DNA of 28,769 nucleotides from DATKMS01 sp041497995 (GCA_041497995.1 JBGQHM010000037.1:1-28769), one strand, 5' to 3'. Shown: positions 1 to 8,967, counted from the first letter of the stretch. Numbers and translations: made by a program. Notes: generated by a model from the sequence alone, not told the origin.

Positions 1-183
1 CGCGCCGCACAAACCAAGGGCCGCGTCGACAAGAATGCGGAGACGCTGCTGCACTTGCTCAACGTGCCGTCACGCGCCGACTACAACAAGCTGCTCGTCA
101 AGCTCGAACACCTGCAGGGCAGCCTGGTCAACCTGAACATGAAGGTCGACCGGCTGCTAGCGGCGCAGGAGAAGAAGAAATAG
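1..183 (+). CDS. C-terminal fragment of a phasin/PhaE-like coiled-coil protein
   Basis: Frame 1 is open from the window edge to TAG at 181-183, giving 60 residues. The visible part has the run LLHLLNVPSRADYN followed by a leucine/lysine heptad-like helix ending in EKKK. A 'N-x-P-[ST]-R-x-[DE]' step before a short C-terminal coiled coil is typical of phasins and PHA-synthase subunit PhaE, which sit on polyhydroxyalkanoate granules or activate the synthase. The N-terminus is outside the window, so the assignment rests on this tail only. Any small helical granule-associated or cytosolic protein with such a tail would fit. The gene converges on the ArsA pair, with a repeat between the two stop codons. 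Confidence 0.45.
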   Translation, partial: RAAQTKGRVDKNAETLLHLLNVPSRADYNKLLVKLEHLQGSLVNLNMKVDRLLAAQEKKK

Positions 184-270
184 ATCGTGTTCGTGTCCGT
201 GAGTCGTGCTCGTCGCCGGAACTTGGATCCTTCTGATTTTGCCGAGCACGAACGCGAGCACGAATCACGG
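184..270. repeat. Inverted repeat of the CGAGCACGA family between convergent genes
   Basis: Arms at 197-212 and 255-270 are reverse complements over 16 bases with one mismatch. Extra partial copies of TCGTGTTCGTG and CGAGCACGAACG lie inside. The same words recur at 3926-4010 and 4379-4406. The right arm contains the stop codon (265-267) of the downstream minus-strand ATPase gene. A bidirectional-terminator role is possible, but there is no T run. Confidence 0.75.
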
Positions 271-1401
271 CATCAGCAGCCGCGCAAAGCGCTCCAACCC
301 CGCCAGCGATGTTGGCGGAGCAGTGATCGCCGGTACGGCGGCGAGCAGGGGGGCTTGCGTCTCCGCGTGCAGGTGCTGCAGGGCGCGCCGATCACGGCGC
401 GACAGCTCGTGCAGCTCGGCATAGTTGCGGAGCAACCTGCCGCGCAGCGGCTCCTCCCATGCCATCGTCGCCCCTTCCGGATCGCTGAGGCGTGGGAACG
501 CCAGCACCCGGTTGGCGATGATCCCTGCAACCGGGAAGCCGGCCGCAGTCAGCTCGCGATGGAACTCGATGGTTGTCTCGACGGTATGCGGTTCCGGCGT
601 CGTCACCAGCACGAAGGCAGTCGTCGGGGCGTGCAGCATGCGGTTCACTTCTTCAGCACGCAGACTGAAGCCCTCGATCATGTCCTCGAAGCCGGACACG
701 AAGTCCGCCAAATCCTGCAACAGATCGAAGCCGGTCCAGCGCTGTAGCGCCTTGAGCAACGCAGACAGCCCGAGCCGGCCGGCGGCTGAGGCGCCCGACA
801 ACAGGCTCGCCGGCGCTTGCAACAAGCTCACGGCGCGCGACGCCAGCAGGTTCACGAGTTTGTTCGGCGCCGCCAGCAAGTCGCGCGCGTGCGCACTCGG
901 CGGCGTGTCGACGATCACCAGCTGGTAGCGGCGAAGATGCACCAGCTCGTGCAACTTCTCCATCGCCATGTACTCAGCGGAGCCTGCCAGCTCGCCGGAC
1001 ACTTCTTGGTAGAGGCGGTTGGCAAGGATGCGCTCCGCCGCTGCCGGGCTCGGGGCGAAACGTTGCACGAGGCTATCGAAGGCGCGCTTCGCGTCGAGCG
1101 CGAGCGCATCGAAGTGCGTAGCGTCGTCGACGTTGACGCGGTGCGGTTCGACCGACAGGCTGTCCAAACCGAGCGCGTCTTTGAGACGGCGGGCCGGATC
1201 GACAGTGATCACGGCGGCGCGCCGGGCAAGCTGGGCGCCGGCGAGTGCCAACGCCGCCGCCGTCGTCGTCTTGCCAACGCCGCCGCAACCGACGCAGACA
1301 ATGAGTCGCTTGCGCAGCAGTCCCTCCAGCGTCGGCATCACCGGCGCCGTGCCGGCGCGCGTGAGATGGTGAACCTTGGAGGTGGCATTCATGACGGCCA
1401 T
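265..1401 (-). CDS. ArsA/Get3-family ATPase, second of a tandem pair (signature Lys absent)
   Basis: The 378-residue protein has an ArsA-type P-loop at about residues 38-46 (GCGGVGKTT), followed by TVDPARRLKDALG as the switch region and VIVDTPPSAHARDLL as the DTxP/Walker-B-like block. Family members are dimeric cytosolic ATPases; some drive arsenite export, others (Get3) deliver tail-anchored proteins. No ArsB, ArsD or ArsR is nearby, so arsenic export is not supported. The residue normally Lys in the deviant Walker A motif (GKGGVGKT) is Cys39 here. The start at 1401 lies one base after the stop codon of the upstream paralogue (1403), so the two are almost certainly co-transcribed and translationally coupled; Met4 (1392) is an alternative start. 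The last codons run into the repeat at 184-270, which supplies the stop codon. Confidence 0.85.
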   Translation of the reverse strand: MAVMNATSKVHHLTRAGTAPVMPTLEGLLRKRLIVCVGCGGVGKTTTAAALALAGAQLARRAAVITVDPARRLKDALGLDSLSVEPHRVNVDDATHFDALALDAKRAFDSLVQRFAPSPAAAERILANRLYQEVSGELAGSAEYMAMEKLHELVHLRRYQLVIVDTPPSAHARDLLAAPNKLVNLLASRAVSLLQAPASLLSGASAAGRLGLSALLKALQRWTGFDLLQDLADFVSGFEDMIEGFSLRAEEVNRMLHAPTTAFVLVTTPEPHTVETTIEFHRELTAAGFPVAGIIANRVLAFPRLSDPEGATMAWEEPLRGRLLRNYAELHELSRRDRRALQHLHAETQAPLLAAVPAITAPPTSLAGLERFARLLMP

Positions 1402-1402
1402 C

Positions 1403-2326
1403 TTACGCTAGCACTACACGTCCAAGGGTACGGCCAAAGGCGCGTAAGTCGTCCGCGTGCACGTCTGCTGTAAAGAGCTGCCGCAGCAACACGGGACTCA
1501 CGCCCAGTGCGCGCCGCATCAGCCCGACGTGGCGCTCGGCTTCGCGCCGGCAGGCAATCGAGAAGCGCGCCGCCGCCCGCACCGGGCCCTCGGGCAGGTT
1601 GGCATCGTGCTCGATGCGCGCCGCCTCCGCGGCGCTGAAATGGCGCGGGAAGGTGCGATTGATGATCGGCCGCGCCACGTGCAAGGCCAGATCGACCGCG
1701 AGGGCGTGCTGCGTCTCGATCGTTTCGCGCACCGCCATCTCTTCCGGCAGGCTCACCAGCAGCACCTGGGTGCGGTGGCGATCGCCGAACAACGCCAAGA
1801 GCCGGCGCGCCGTCTTGCCGATTGGACCGCCCGGAACCATCGCTGCGAGGCGCCGCGGCGTGGCCAGCAACCGCACGGCATGGCCGGTGGCCGGACCGTC
1901 TACGACAATCAGGTCGTAGCCGCGCCGGCGGCCGGTGAACCCCGGCTCGATCCAGCCGAGCATCTTTTCGAGCAACAGGAACTCCGTGACCCCTGGGGCG
2001 GCTGCGGTCAAGGCGTTGAAGGTGTTGCTGGAGAGGAGACGGTCCGACAGCCAGCGGAAGCGCAGCAACCGCGAGAAGTACTCCTCCACTAGTTGGCGGG
2101 CGTCGACATGCACGGCCTCGATCCCCGTCTGCAATCGTTGCGGCGTGGTGCTCAGCTTGCGGTGGCCGAAGAGCTGCGCGAGGCTGCCGTCGCTGGCGGT
2201 TTCGATCACCAACGTTCGCCGTCCGAGCTCGGCGGCGTGCTGCGCCAACGCCGCGGCGACGGTCGTCTTGCCGACGCCGCCTTTGCCGGTGACGAAGATC
2301 AGTTGCGCAGCGCCCATCGTGGGCAT
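1403..2326 (-). CDS. ArsA/Get3-family ATPase, first of a tandem pair (canonical P-loop)
   Basis: From the chosen Met (2326) the protein has 307 residues and opens with a beta strand leading into GKGGVGKTT at residues 14-22, including the signature Lys15. Later blocks are VIETASDGSLAQLFG (switch I region) and LIVVDGPATGHAVRLL (DxPxTGH-type switch II). The frame stays open to a Met at 2446, but the extra 40 residues look non-conserved and overlap the upstream region of glpK; 2326 or 2317 puts the P-loop at the usual distance from the N-terminus. Neither start has a strong Shine-Dalgarno. It is the first gene of a two-gene minus-strand operon and is divergent from glpK. A heterodimer with its neighbour is an inference from gene pairing. 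Confidence 0.85.
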   Translation of the reverse strand: MPTMGAAQLIFVTGKGGVGKTTVAAALAQHAAELGRRTLVIETASDGSLAQLFGHRKLSTTPQRLQTGIEAVHVDARQLVEEYFSRLLRFRWLSDRLLSSNTFNALTAAAPGVTEFLLLEKMLGWIEPGFTGRRRGYDLIVVDGPATGHAVRLLATPRRLAAMVPGGPIGKTARRLLALFGDRHRTQVLLVSLPEEMAVRETIETQHALAVDLALHVARPIINRTFPRHFSAAEAARIEHDANLPEGPVRAAARFSIACRREAERHVGLMRRALGVSPVLLRQLFTADVHADDLRAFGRTLGRVVLA

Positions 2327-2370
2327 TCTAGCTATGGTGAGCGGATGGAACAAACCACAACTGCGATGAA

Positions 2371-2399
2371 TTGACGAATACGCGTCCGCCGTTTGAATT
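2371..2399 (+). promoter_or_regulatory. Candidate sigma-70 promoter of glpK
   Basis: TTGACG at 2371-2376 is followed after exactly 17 bases by TGAATT at 2394-2399. The -35 is 5/6 of consensus and the -10 only 3/6. CGTCCG (2383-2388) and CGGACG (2407-2412) could pair across the -10 and might be an operator or leader hairpin. Confidence 0.35.
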
Positions 2400-2440
2400 T
2401 CTCCGCCGGACGGGGCAAACGCACACAAGAGGAGCCGGCT

Positions 2441-3925
2441 ATGCATGGGTACGTTCTCGCAATCGATCAGGGAACCACGGGCACGACGGTGATGGTGTTC
2501 GATGCGACCGGGCAGGTGCGCGGCCGGGGCTACTCAGAGTTCCGGCAGTTCTATCCCAAACCCGGCTGGGTGGAACACGACCCGGAGGAGATCTGGCGTG
2601 TCACGCAGCGCGTGATGCGCATCGCCTTGCGCTCGGCGCGCCTCAAGCCGAAGGACGTGGCGGCAATCGGCATCACCAATCAACGCGAGACCACGGTGCT
2701 GTGGGACCGCACCACCGGCAAGCCCGTGCATCGCGCGGTCGTGTGGCAAGACCGCCGCACGGCACCAATCTGCGATGCCCTGAAGGCGCAGGGTGCCGAG
2801 TCGACCATCCATGCCAAGACCGGCTTGGTGACCGATCCGTACTTCTCCGGCACCAAACTGCAGTGGCTGTTCGACCACGTGAAGGGGGCGCGCGACAAAG
2901 CCGGGCGGCTGGCGTTCGGCACGATCGACACGTGGCTGGTCTGGAAGCTCACCGGCGGGAAGAGCCACGTGACCGACTACACCAACGCGTCGCGTACCCT
3001 GCTGTTCAACATCCACCATCAACGCTGGGACGAGGAGCTGCTGCGGTTGCTCAATGTGCCCGGCGACGTGCTGCCGCGCGTGGTGCCGTCGGCTGGCGTC
3101 GCCGGCATCACCGACGTGCGGGCCTTCGGTGCCGAGGTGCCGATCACCGGCATTGCCGGTGACCAACAAGCCGCACTGTTCGGGCAGGCCTGCTTCCGCC
3201 CGGGTTTGGTGAAGAACACCTACGGCACCGGGTGCTTCATTCTGATGTACACGGGGGACAAGGCCGTGGACTCGAAGCGCGGGCTACTGACGACGATGGC
3301 GTGCGCGGCGGACGGGCGTCCCGCGTATGCGGTGGAGGGTTCAGTCTTCATCGCCGGCGCGGCCGTGCAGTGGTTGCGTGATGGCCTCAAGCTGCTGAAG
3401 CACGCGAAGGAATCGGAACAGCACGCTCGAAAAGTCGATTCGACGCTGGGTGTCTACCTGGTGCCCGCGTTCGTCGGTCTGGGTGCGCCGTACTGGGACG
3501 CCGCGGCGCGCGGCGCGCTTGTCGGTTTGACCCGCGGCGTCACGAAGGCGCACGTCGTGCGCGCGACGCTGGAGGCGCTGGCGTATCAGACGCGCGACAT
3601 CGTCGACACCATGGTGGCGGAATCGCGCCGCCCACTCGGCGGCCTGCGCGTTGACGGCGGCGCATCCGCCAACAACTTTCTGATGCAATTCCAGTCCGAC
3701 ATCCTCGGGGTGACCGTCGATCGCCCGAAGGTGATCGAAACCACGGCGCTGGGCGCCGCCCTCCTCGCCGGCCTCGGCGCCGGCCTGTGGAAATCGGAAC
3801 ATGCCCTCGAACAGGTCCGGCGTACCGACCGAGTGTTCCGCCCGCGCATGGCCCCGGAGCAGCGCGAGGCGCTGTACCAAGGCTGGCGCCGGGCCGTCGC
3901 CGCCGTTCGGTCGCTAGGATCGTGA
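2441..3925 (+). CDS. glpK: Glycerol kinase
   Basis: This FGGY-family kinase makes sn-glycerol 3-phosphate from glycerol and ATP. The 494-residue length is normal. The N-terminal phosphate loop IDQGTTGTTVMVFD starts near residue 8, and NQRETTVLWDR, WLVWKLTGG, the second-domain block GDQQAALFGQ and the adenine-binding DGGASANNFLMQFQSDIL are all present. The frame opens at 2393, but an AAGAGGAG ribosome site at 2427-2434, six bases before the ATG at 2441, fixes the start, matching the family N-terminus MxxYVLAIDQGTT. No glpF or glpD lies beside it, so it appears to be a single-gene unit. The stop codon (3923-3925) is the first three bases of a GTGAGTTCCGCGTGCTCG stretch belonging to the GAGCACGA repeat family. 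Confidence 0.96.
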   Translation: MHGYVLAIDQGTTGTTVMVFDATGQVRGRGYSEFRQFYPKPGWVEHDPEEIWRVTQRVMRIALRSARLKPKDVAAIGITNQRETTVLWDRTTGKPVHRAVVWQDRRTAPICDALKAQGAESTIHAKTGLVTDPYFSGTKLQWLFDHVKGARDKAGRLAFGTIDTWLVWKLTGGKSHVTDYTNASRTLLFNIHHQRWDEELLRLLNVPGDVLPRVVPSAGVAGITDVRAFGAEVPITGIAGDQQAALFGQACFRPGLVKNTYGTGCFILMYTGDKAVDSKRGLLTTMACAADGRPAYAVEGSVFIAGAAVQWLRDGLKLLKHAKESEQHARKVDSTLGVYLVPAFVGLGAPYWDAAARGALVGLTRGVTKAHVVRATLEALAYQTRDIVDTMVAESRRPLGGLRVDGGASANNFLMQFQSDILGVTVDRPKVIETTALGAALLAGLGAGLWKSEHALEQVRRTDRVFRPRMAPEQREALYQGWRRAVAAVRSLGS

Positions 3926-4010
3926 GTTCCGCGTGCTCGTGTTCGTTCTGGTGCTCGTGGAGACAGATGCCGTCCGAGCACGAGTCACGAGCACGAACAC
4001 GTTCGTGTTC
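3926..4010. repeat. CGAGCACGA-family inverted repeat cluster between glpK and rpmE
   Basis: The segment 3938-3959 (interrupted by six bases) pairs with 3986-4001, which reads CACGAGCACGAACACG. A further perfect hairpin, GAACACG-TT-CGTGTTC, spans 3995-4010. The words match the repeats at 184-270 and 4379-4406. It begins directly at the glpK stop and ends just before the rpmE promoter, so it may contribute to termination. Confidence 0.75.
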
Positions 4011-4019
4011 CCGTCTGCC

Positions 4020-4048
4020 TTGCGGGCCTAGGGGGTGGATGCTATAGA
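4020..4048 (+). promoter_or_regulatory. Candidate promoter of rpmE
   Basis: TTGCGG (4020-4025) is separated by 17 bases from TATAGA (4043-4048). The -10 matches consensus at four positions and the -35 at three. Transcription would start near 4055, giving a leader of about 22 bases with the ribosome site. Confidence 0.4.
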
Positions 4049-4076
4049 CCAACCCTCTGTTAGGGAGTCACAACCA

Positions 4077-4280
4077 ATGCGCGAGGGTATACATCCAAAG
4101 TACGAGGCGGCGAAGATCGTCTGCGCCTGCGGACATGTCATCGAGACGCGGTCGACGATGCCAACCATCCATGTCGAAATTTGCTCAAGTTGCCACCCCT
4201 TCTACACCGGCAAACAGAAGCTCATGGATACCGCTGGGCGCGTCGAGCGGTTCAAACGCAAGTACGGCATGGAACAGTAG
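4077..4280 (+). CDS. rpmE: 50S ribosomal protein L31, zinc-binding type
   Basis: The 67-residue protein starts MREGIHPKY. It has the four cysteines of the zinc-binding (C+) L31 form: Cys16, Cys18, Cys36 and Cys39, the last two in EICSSCHPFYTGKQK. L31 sits on the large subunit at the bridge to the 30S head. The frame is open upstream to 4035, but GGGAG at 4063-4067 is nine bases before the ATG at 4077 and the family N-terminus begins here. A strong terminator follows, so rpmE forms its own short transcript ahead of prfA, a very common neighbour. Confidence 0.96.
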   Translation: MREGIHPKYEAAKIVCACGHVIETRSTMPTIHVEICSSCHPFYTGKQKLMDTAGRVERFKRKYGMEQ

Positions 4281-4320
4281 CGTTCGGAGCGCAACCGCTC
4301 TCCGGATAGCAAGCATGGCA

Positions 4321-4356
4321 AGGGCGAGGGAGGCGATCTCCCGCGCCCTTTTTTTT
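4321..4356 (+). terminator. Rho-independent terminator after rpmE
   Basis: AGGGCG (4321-4326) pairs with CGCCCT (4344-4349), and GGGAG (4328-4332) with CTCCC (4338-4342). There is one A/G mismatch between the two helices and a five-base loop GCGAT. Eight T residues follow (4349-4356). A smaller hairpin, GAGCG/CGCTC at 4287-4300, lies upstream. Confidence 0.93.
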
Positions 4357-4378
4357 GACTCGGACTGTCTTCCTTCGG

Positions 4379-4406
4379 CGAACACGAGTCACGAACACGA
4401 GTCACG
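4379..4406. repeat. Two perfect tandem 13-mers of the GAGCACGA-related family
   Basis: CGAACACGAGTCA occurs at 4379-4391 and again, without a gap, at 4392-4404, followed by CG. It sits between the rpmE terminator and the prfA start codon (4416), where a promoter would be expected. No convincing -35/-10 pair is visible around it. Confidence 0.8.
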
Positions 4407-4415
4407 CTGAGCCCC

Positions 4416-5482
<1,067 letters not shown>

Positions 5483-5483
<1 letters not shown>

Positions 5484-6376
5484 TGAACATAGCAATCGAC
5501 CTTGCCGAGCGCGTGGCAACCATCGACGCCCTGCTGGCAGAGGGAAGCGCAGTGCTCACCGCCGCCGGTGTGGGCACGCCCCGACTCGATGCGGAGTTGT
5601 TGCTGGCGGCCGCATGCGGAGTGGACCGCACTGCACTCTACGTGCTCGGCCGCGAGCCGATGTCGGCAGCGTGTGTGCAAGCATTCCGCGGTATGCTCCA
5701 GCGGCGTAGGCGGCGTGAGCCGCTCCAGTACATCGTCGGCCGGCAAGAGTTCTGGTCACTCGACTTCGCAGTGACGCCGGACGTTCTCGTCCCGCGCCCG
5801 GAGACGGAGCTGTTGGTGGAACTGGCGCTCGGCGCTCTGCGCGCGCGAGGTGTAGGGGCACGGTCTGCCGTGCCCCTACGCCTCTGCGACGTCGGCACCG
5901 GCAGTGGCTGCATCGCCGTCGTCCTCGCGACCGAGTTGCCAGGTGCTGAAGTGTGGGCGCTTGATGACTCCACCGCGGCGCTGGCGGTCGCGGACGCCAA
6001 TGCGCGCCGGCACGGCGTGGCCGAGCGCATACGGTTCGTTCGCAGCGATCTGTTCTCCTCGGGATCGAGCCAGTTGTTCGATGTCGTGGTTTCGAACCCG
6101 CCGTATCTGACGGCGAACGACCTTGCCAACCTGCAACCCGAGGTGGCCTTCGAGCCGCGCAGCGCGCTTGATGGCGGAGGCGATGGCCTCGACGTCATCC
6201 GCCGCTTGCTTGCGGCGTCACCCGAGTACCTCGGCGGCGGCGGCTGGCTCTTGGTGGAGATCGGTGCGACGCAAGCCGCCGCGGTCGAGGACGCCGCGCG
6301 GGCGGCCGGGTTCACCACGGTCTCCATCCATGCCGACTACGCGGGACTGCCCCGCGTTCTGATGGCGCGGTGTTGA
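5483..6376 (+). CDS. prmC: Peptide chain release factor N5-glutamine methyltransferase
   Basis: PrmC methylates the GGQ glutamine of RF1/RF2 using S-adenosylmethionine. The 297-residue protein has an N-terminal helical domain, the VPRPETELLVE block, the SAM motif I LCDVGTGSGCIAVVLA (about 134-149) and the catalytic VVSNPPYL motif. ATG at 5483 overlaps the prfA stop codon, so the two are translationally coupled. A perfect 28-base palindrome at 5852-5879 is read through in frame as residues 124-132, between the domain linker and motif I. This lengthens a loop by several residues relative to E. coli PrmC without touching a motif, so the enzyme should be functional. murA begins three bases after the stop codon. 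Confidence 0.95.
5852..5879. repeat. Perfect palindrome inside the prmC coding sequence
   Basis: GTAGGGGCACGG (5852-5863) and CCGTGCCCCTAC (5868-5879) are perfect reverse complements with a TCTG loop. The 5' arm starts with GTAG, a tetranucleotide also found at the foot of enterobacterial REP elements. The sequence is translated as prmC residues 124-132, which lie just before SAM motif I. Confidence 0.9.
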
Positions 6377-6379
6377 GCG

Positions 6380-7642
6380 ATGGACGTCATCCAGATACGC
6401 GGCGGACGCCGCTTGAAGGGCGAGGTCACGGTCGAGGGCGCCAAGAACGCCGCGCTCCCGATCCTGCTGGCCGCGCTGCTGACGCCGGAACGTTGCACGT
6501 TTCGCAACGTGCCCCACGTCGTCGACGTGCGTACAACGCTGCGCTTGCTTGCGGACCTTGGCGCCAAAGTCGAGGACGCTGATGGCGTGGTGACCATCCA
6601 AGCGGAACGCTTGGCGCGCCTCGAGGCGCAGTATGAGTTGGTCAAGACGATGCGCGCCTCGTTCCTCTCGCTGGGGCCGCTCCTGGCACGCTTCGGGCGC
6701 GCCCGTGTCTCGACACCCGGCGGTTGCGCCATCGGCAGCCGCCCGGTCGACTTGCACCTCGACGGCTTGCAGAGGATGGGCGCGCGCGTCCGCATCGTGC
6801 ACGGCTACGTCGAGGCAGAGGTCGAGCAACTCAAGGGTGCACGCATCGGTCTCGACTTTCCCTCGGTCGGTGCGACGGAGCACTTGATGATGGTGGCGAC
6901 GCTCGCCGACGGGACGACGACGATCGAGCAAGCGGCGCGCGAGCCCGAAGTCGTCGACTTGGCGCGCGCGCTCAACGCGATGGGCGCGAAGATCACCGGA
7001 GCAGGCGAGGACGTCATTACCATCGAGGGCGTCCAGGCGTTGCACGGCGTGGACTTCACCATCATCCCGGATCGCATCGAGGCGGGGACGTTCATGATGG
7101 CTGCGGCGGTCACCGGTGGCGACGTCTACGTGCGCGGCGCCCGTGCCGATCACCTCCAAGCGGTGATTCTGAAACTGCGCGAGGGCGGCATCGACGTGCA
7201 GGAGGACAGCGATGGCATTCGCGTCACCGGCAACGGGCGCCTGCGCAGCGTCGACCTGAAGACGATGCCGTATCCCGGCTTCGCCACCGACCTGCAGGCG
7301 CAGATGATGGCGGCATTGTCGCTGGCAGACGGCCGCAGCGTCATCTCGGAGACGATCTTCGAGAACCGCTTCATGCACGTGTTGGAGCTCAACCGCATGG
7401 GGGCGGACGTCAAGGTTGAGGGCAACAGCGCCTTCGTCCGCGGCGTCGCGACGCTCAGCGGCGCGCCCGTGATGGCCACCGATCTCCGTGCCAGCGTCTG
7501 CCTGGTCCTCGCGGGGCTCGCCGCCGAAGGGATGACCGAGGTGTCGCGTGTCTATCACCTCGACCGCGGGTATGTGCGCATCGAGGAGAAGCTGTCGGCG
7601 TTGGGCGCGGACATCCGTCGCGTCAAGGGGCGCAAGGGGTAG
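6380..7642 (+). CDS. murA: UDP-N-acetylglucosamine 1-carboxyvinyltransferase
   Basis: MurA transfers enolpyruvate from PEP to UDP-GlcNAc, the first committed step of peptidoglycan synthesis in the cytoplasm. The 420-residue length is typical. Lys22-Asn23 (EGAKNAALP) and the catalytic Cys116 (TPGGCAIGSRPVDLH) are present, so the fosfomycin-sensitive Cys form is predicted. Later blocks PDRIEAGTFM, PYPGFATDLQAQ and ENRFMHVLELNRMGA are canonical. It lies three bases after prmC and four bases before hisD, so it is part of the same operon. The murA-his linkage is common in Deltaproteobacteria-like genomes. Confidence 0.97.
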   Translation: MDVIQIRGGRRLKGEVTVEGAKNAALPILLAALLTPERCTFRNVPHVVDVRTTLRLLADLGAKVEDADGVVTIQAERLARLEAQYELVKTMRASFLSLGPLLARFGRARVSTPGGCAIGSRPVDLHLDGLQRMGARVRIVHGYVEAEVEQLKGARIGLDFPSVGATEHLMMVATLADGTTTIEQAAREPEVVDLARALNAMGAKITGAGEDVITIEGVQALHGVDFTIIPDRIEAGTFMMAAAVTGGDVYVRGARADHLQAVILKLREGGIDVQEDSDGIRVTGNGRLRSVDLKTMPYPGFATDLQAQMMAALSLADGRSVISETIFENRFMHVLELNRMGADVKVEGNSAFVRGVATLSGAPVMATDLRASVCLVLAGLAAEGMTEVSRVYHLDRGYVRIEEKLSALGADIRRVKGRKG

Positions 7643-7646
7643 GGCG

Positions 7647-8957
7647 ATGCTTGTCCGATTGCTGTCGACGCGGGATCGCGACTTCACGCGACAGTTCGCT
7701 GCCATTCGAGAGCGTGGCACCGGTGGAAGCGCGCAGGTCGAAATGCAGGCGCGGCGCATCGTCGAGGCCGTCCGGCGGCGCGGCGATCGTGCGCTCATCG
7801 AGCTGACGCGGCGTTTCGACGGTGTGACGCTGACGCCATCGCGGCTGCGGGTCAGTGCCGCGGAGATCGCCGCGGCGCAGTCTGCCGTGCCGGCGGCGGC
7901 GCTGCGCGCTTTGCGGCTCGCCGCGCGCCGCATCGCCGCGTTTCACCGCCGGCAGCGGACGCGCTCGTGGAGCTATCGTGATGCAACCGGCCTGCGCATG
8001 GGCCAGCAGATCACCGCGTTGCAGCGCGTCGGGCTTTACGTCCCCGGCGGGCACGCCGCGTATCCGTCGTCAGTCTTGATGAACGCTATCCCCGCGCGTG
8101 TTGCCGGCGTGCACGAGGTGATCATGGTGTCGCCGGCCGGGCCCCGCGGCTTCAATCCCGCCGTGCTCGCCGCAGCGGCGATCGCCGGCGTCGATACGGT
8201 CTACCGTGTCGGCGGTGCGCAGGCTGTGGCCGCGCTGGCGTACTGGACCAAGAGCATACCGGCGGTCGACAAGATCGTCGGGCCGGGCAACGCTTGGGTG
8301 CAGGCGGCGAAAAAGTTCGTGTACGGGACGGTCGACATCGACTCGATCGCCGGCCCCAGTGAGGTGTTAGTCATTGCCGACCGCAGTGCCAACGCGGAGT
8401 ACGTGGCGGCCGACCTGCTCGCGCAAGCGGAGCACGGCAGCGGCGATGAGTGCGCCGTGCTGCTGACGCCGTCGCGTCCGCTGGCGGTTGCCGTGCAAGC
8501 GGCGATCGACCGGCAACTGCAGCAGCTCCCGCGTCGTGCCGACATTGCGCGCGTGTTGCGGCGTCGCGGCGCGCTCGTGGTCGTGCGCAGTCTGGCCGAA
8601 GCGGTAGAGGTGGCAGACACCGTCGCGCCGGAGCACCTCGAATTGATGGTCGAGAATCCGCAGCGCTGGGCGCGGCGCATCCACAACGCCGGTGCGTTGT
8701 TCCTCGGTCATTTTTCGCCGGCACCGTTGGGCGATTACGTCGCCGGCCCGAATCACGTGCTCCCGACCGGCGGTACGGCACGTTTCTTCTCACCGCTCGG
8801 CGTGTATGATTTCGTCAAGCGCACCAGCATCGTCTCGGCGACACGGGACGGGCTGCGCCGCTTGGCGCCTGCAGTTGCACGATTGGCGACGTTGGAAGGC
8901 TATGAGGCGCACGCCGCAGCGGTGCGCTGCCGCTTCACCGATGAGCGGCGTGGATAA
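7647..8957 (+). CDS. hisD: Histidinol dehydrogenase
   Basis: HisD oxidises L-histidinol to L-histidine in two NAD-dependent steps. From ATG at 7647 the protein has 436 residues; the frame is open further upstream inside murA, but AGGGCG just before 7647 and the family length favour this start. Family blocks: YVPGGHAAYPSSVLMNAIPA, KIVGPGNAWVQAAKK, DIDSIAGPSEVLVIAD, zinc-ligand region Gln260 and His263 (LAQAEHGSGDE), the catalytic Glu-His in APEHLELM, and GDYVAGPNHVLPTGG. It is four bases downstream of murA. The slot usually held by hisG (between murA and hisD) is empty. Confidence 0.96.
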   Translation: MLVRLLSTRDRDFTRQFAAIRERGTGGSAQVEMQARRIVEAVRRRGDRALIELTRRFDGVTLTPSRLRVSAAEIAAAQSAVPAAALRALRLAARRIAAFHRRQRTRSWSYRDATGLRMGQQITALQRVGLYVPGGHAAYPSSVLMNAIPARVAGVHEVIMVSPAGPRGFNPAVLAAAAIAGVDTVYRVGGAQAVAALAYWTKSIPAVDKIVGPGNAWVQAAKKFVYGTVDIDSIAGPSEVLVIADRSANAEYVAADLLAQAEHGSGDECAVLLTPSRPLAVAVQAAIDRQLQQLPRRADIARVLRRRGALVVVRSLAEAVEVADTVAPEHLELMVENPQRWARRIHNAGALFLGHFSPAPLGDYVAGPNHVLPTGGTARFFSPLGVYDFVKRTSIVSATRDGLRRLAPAVARLATLEGYEAHAAAVRCRFTDERRG

Positions 8958-8967
8958 GGAGGGCGAG

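Noticed and set aside
2327..2446. Longer start for the first ArsA gene
   Set aside because: The 40 extra residues are not ArsA-like and would place the start beyond the divergent glpK start region.
6218..7933. A 571-codon minus-strand frame opposite prmC, murA and hisD
   Set aside because: Composition and position show it to be a shadow of three well-supported plus-strand genes.
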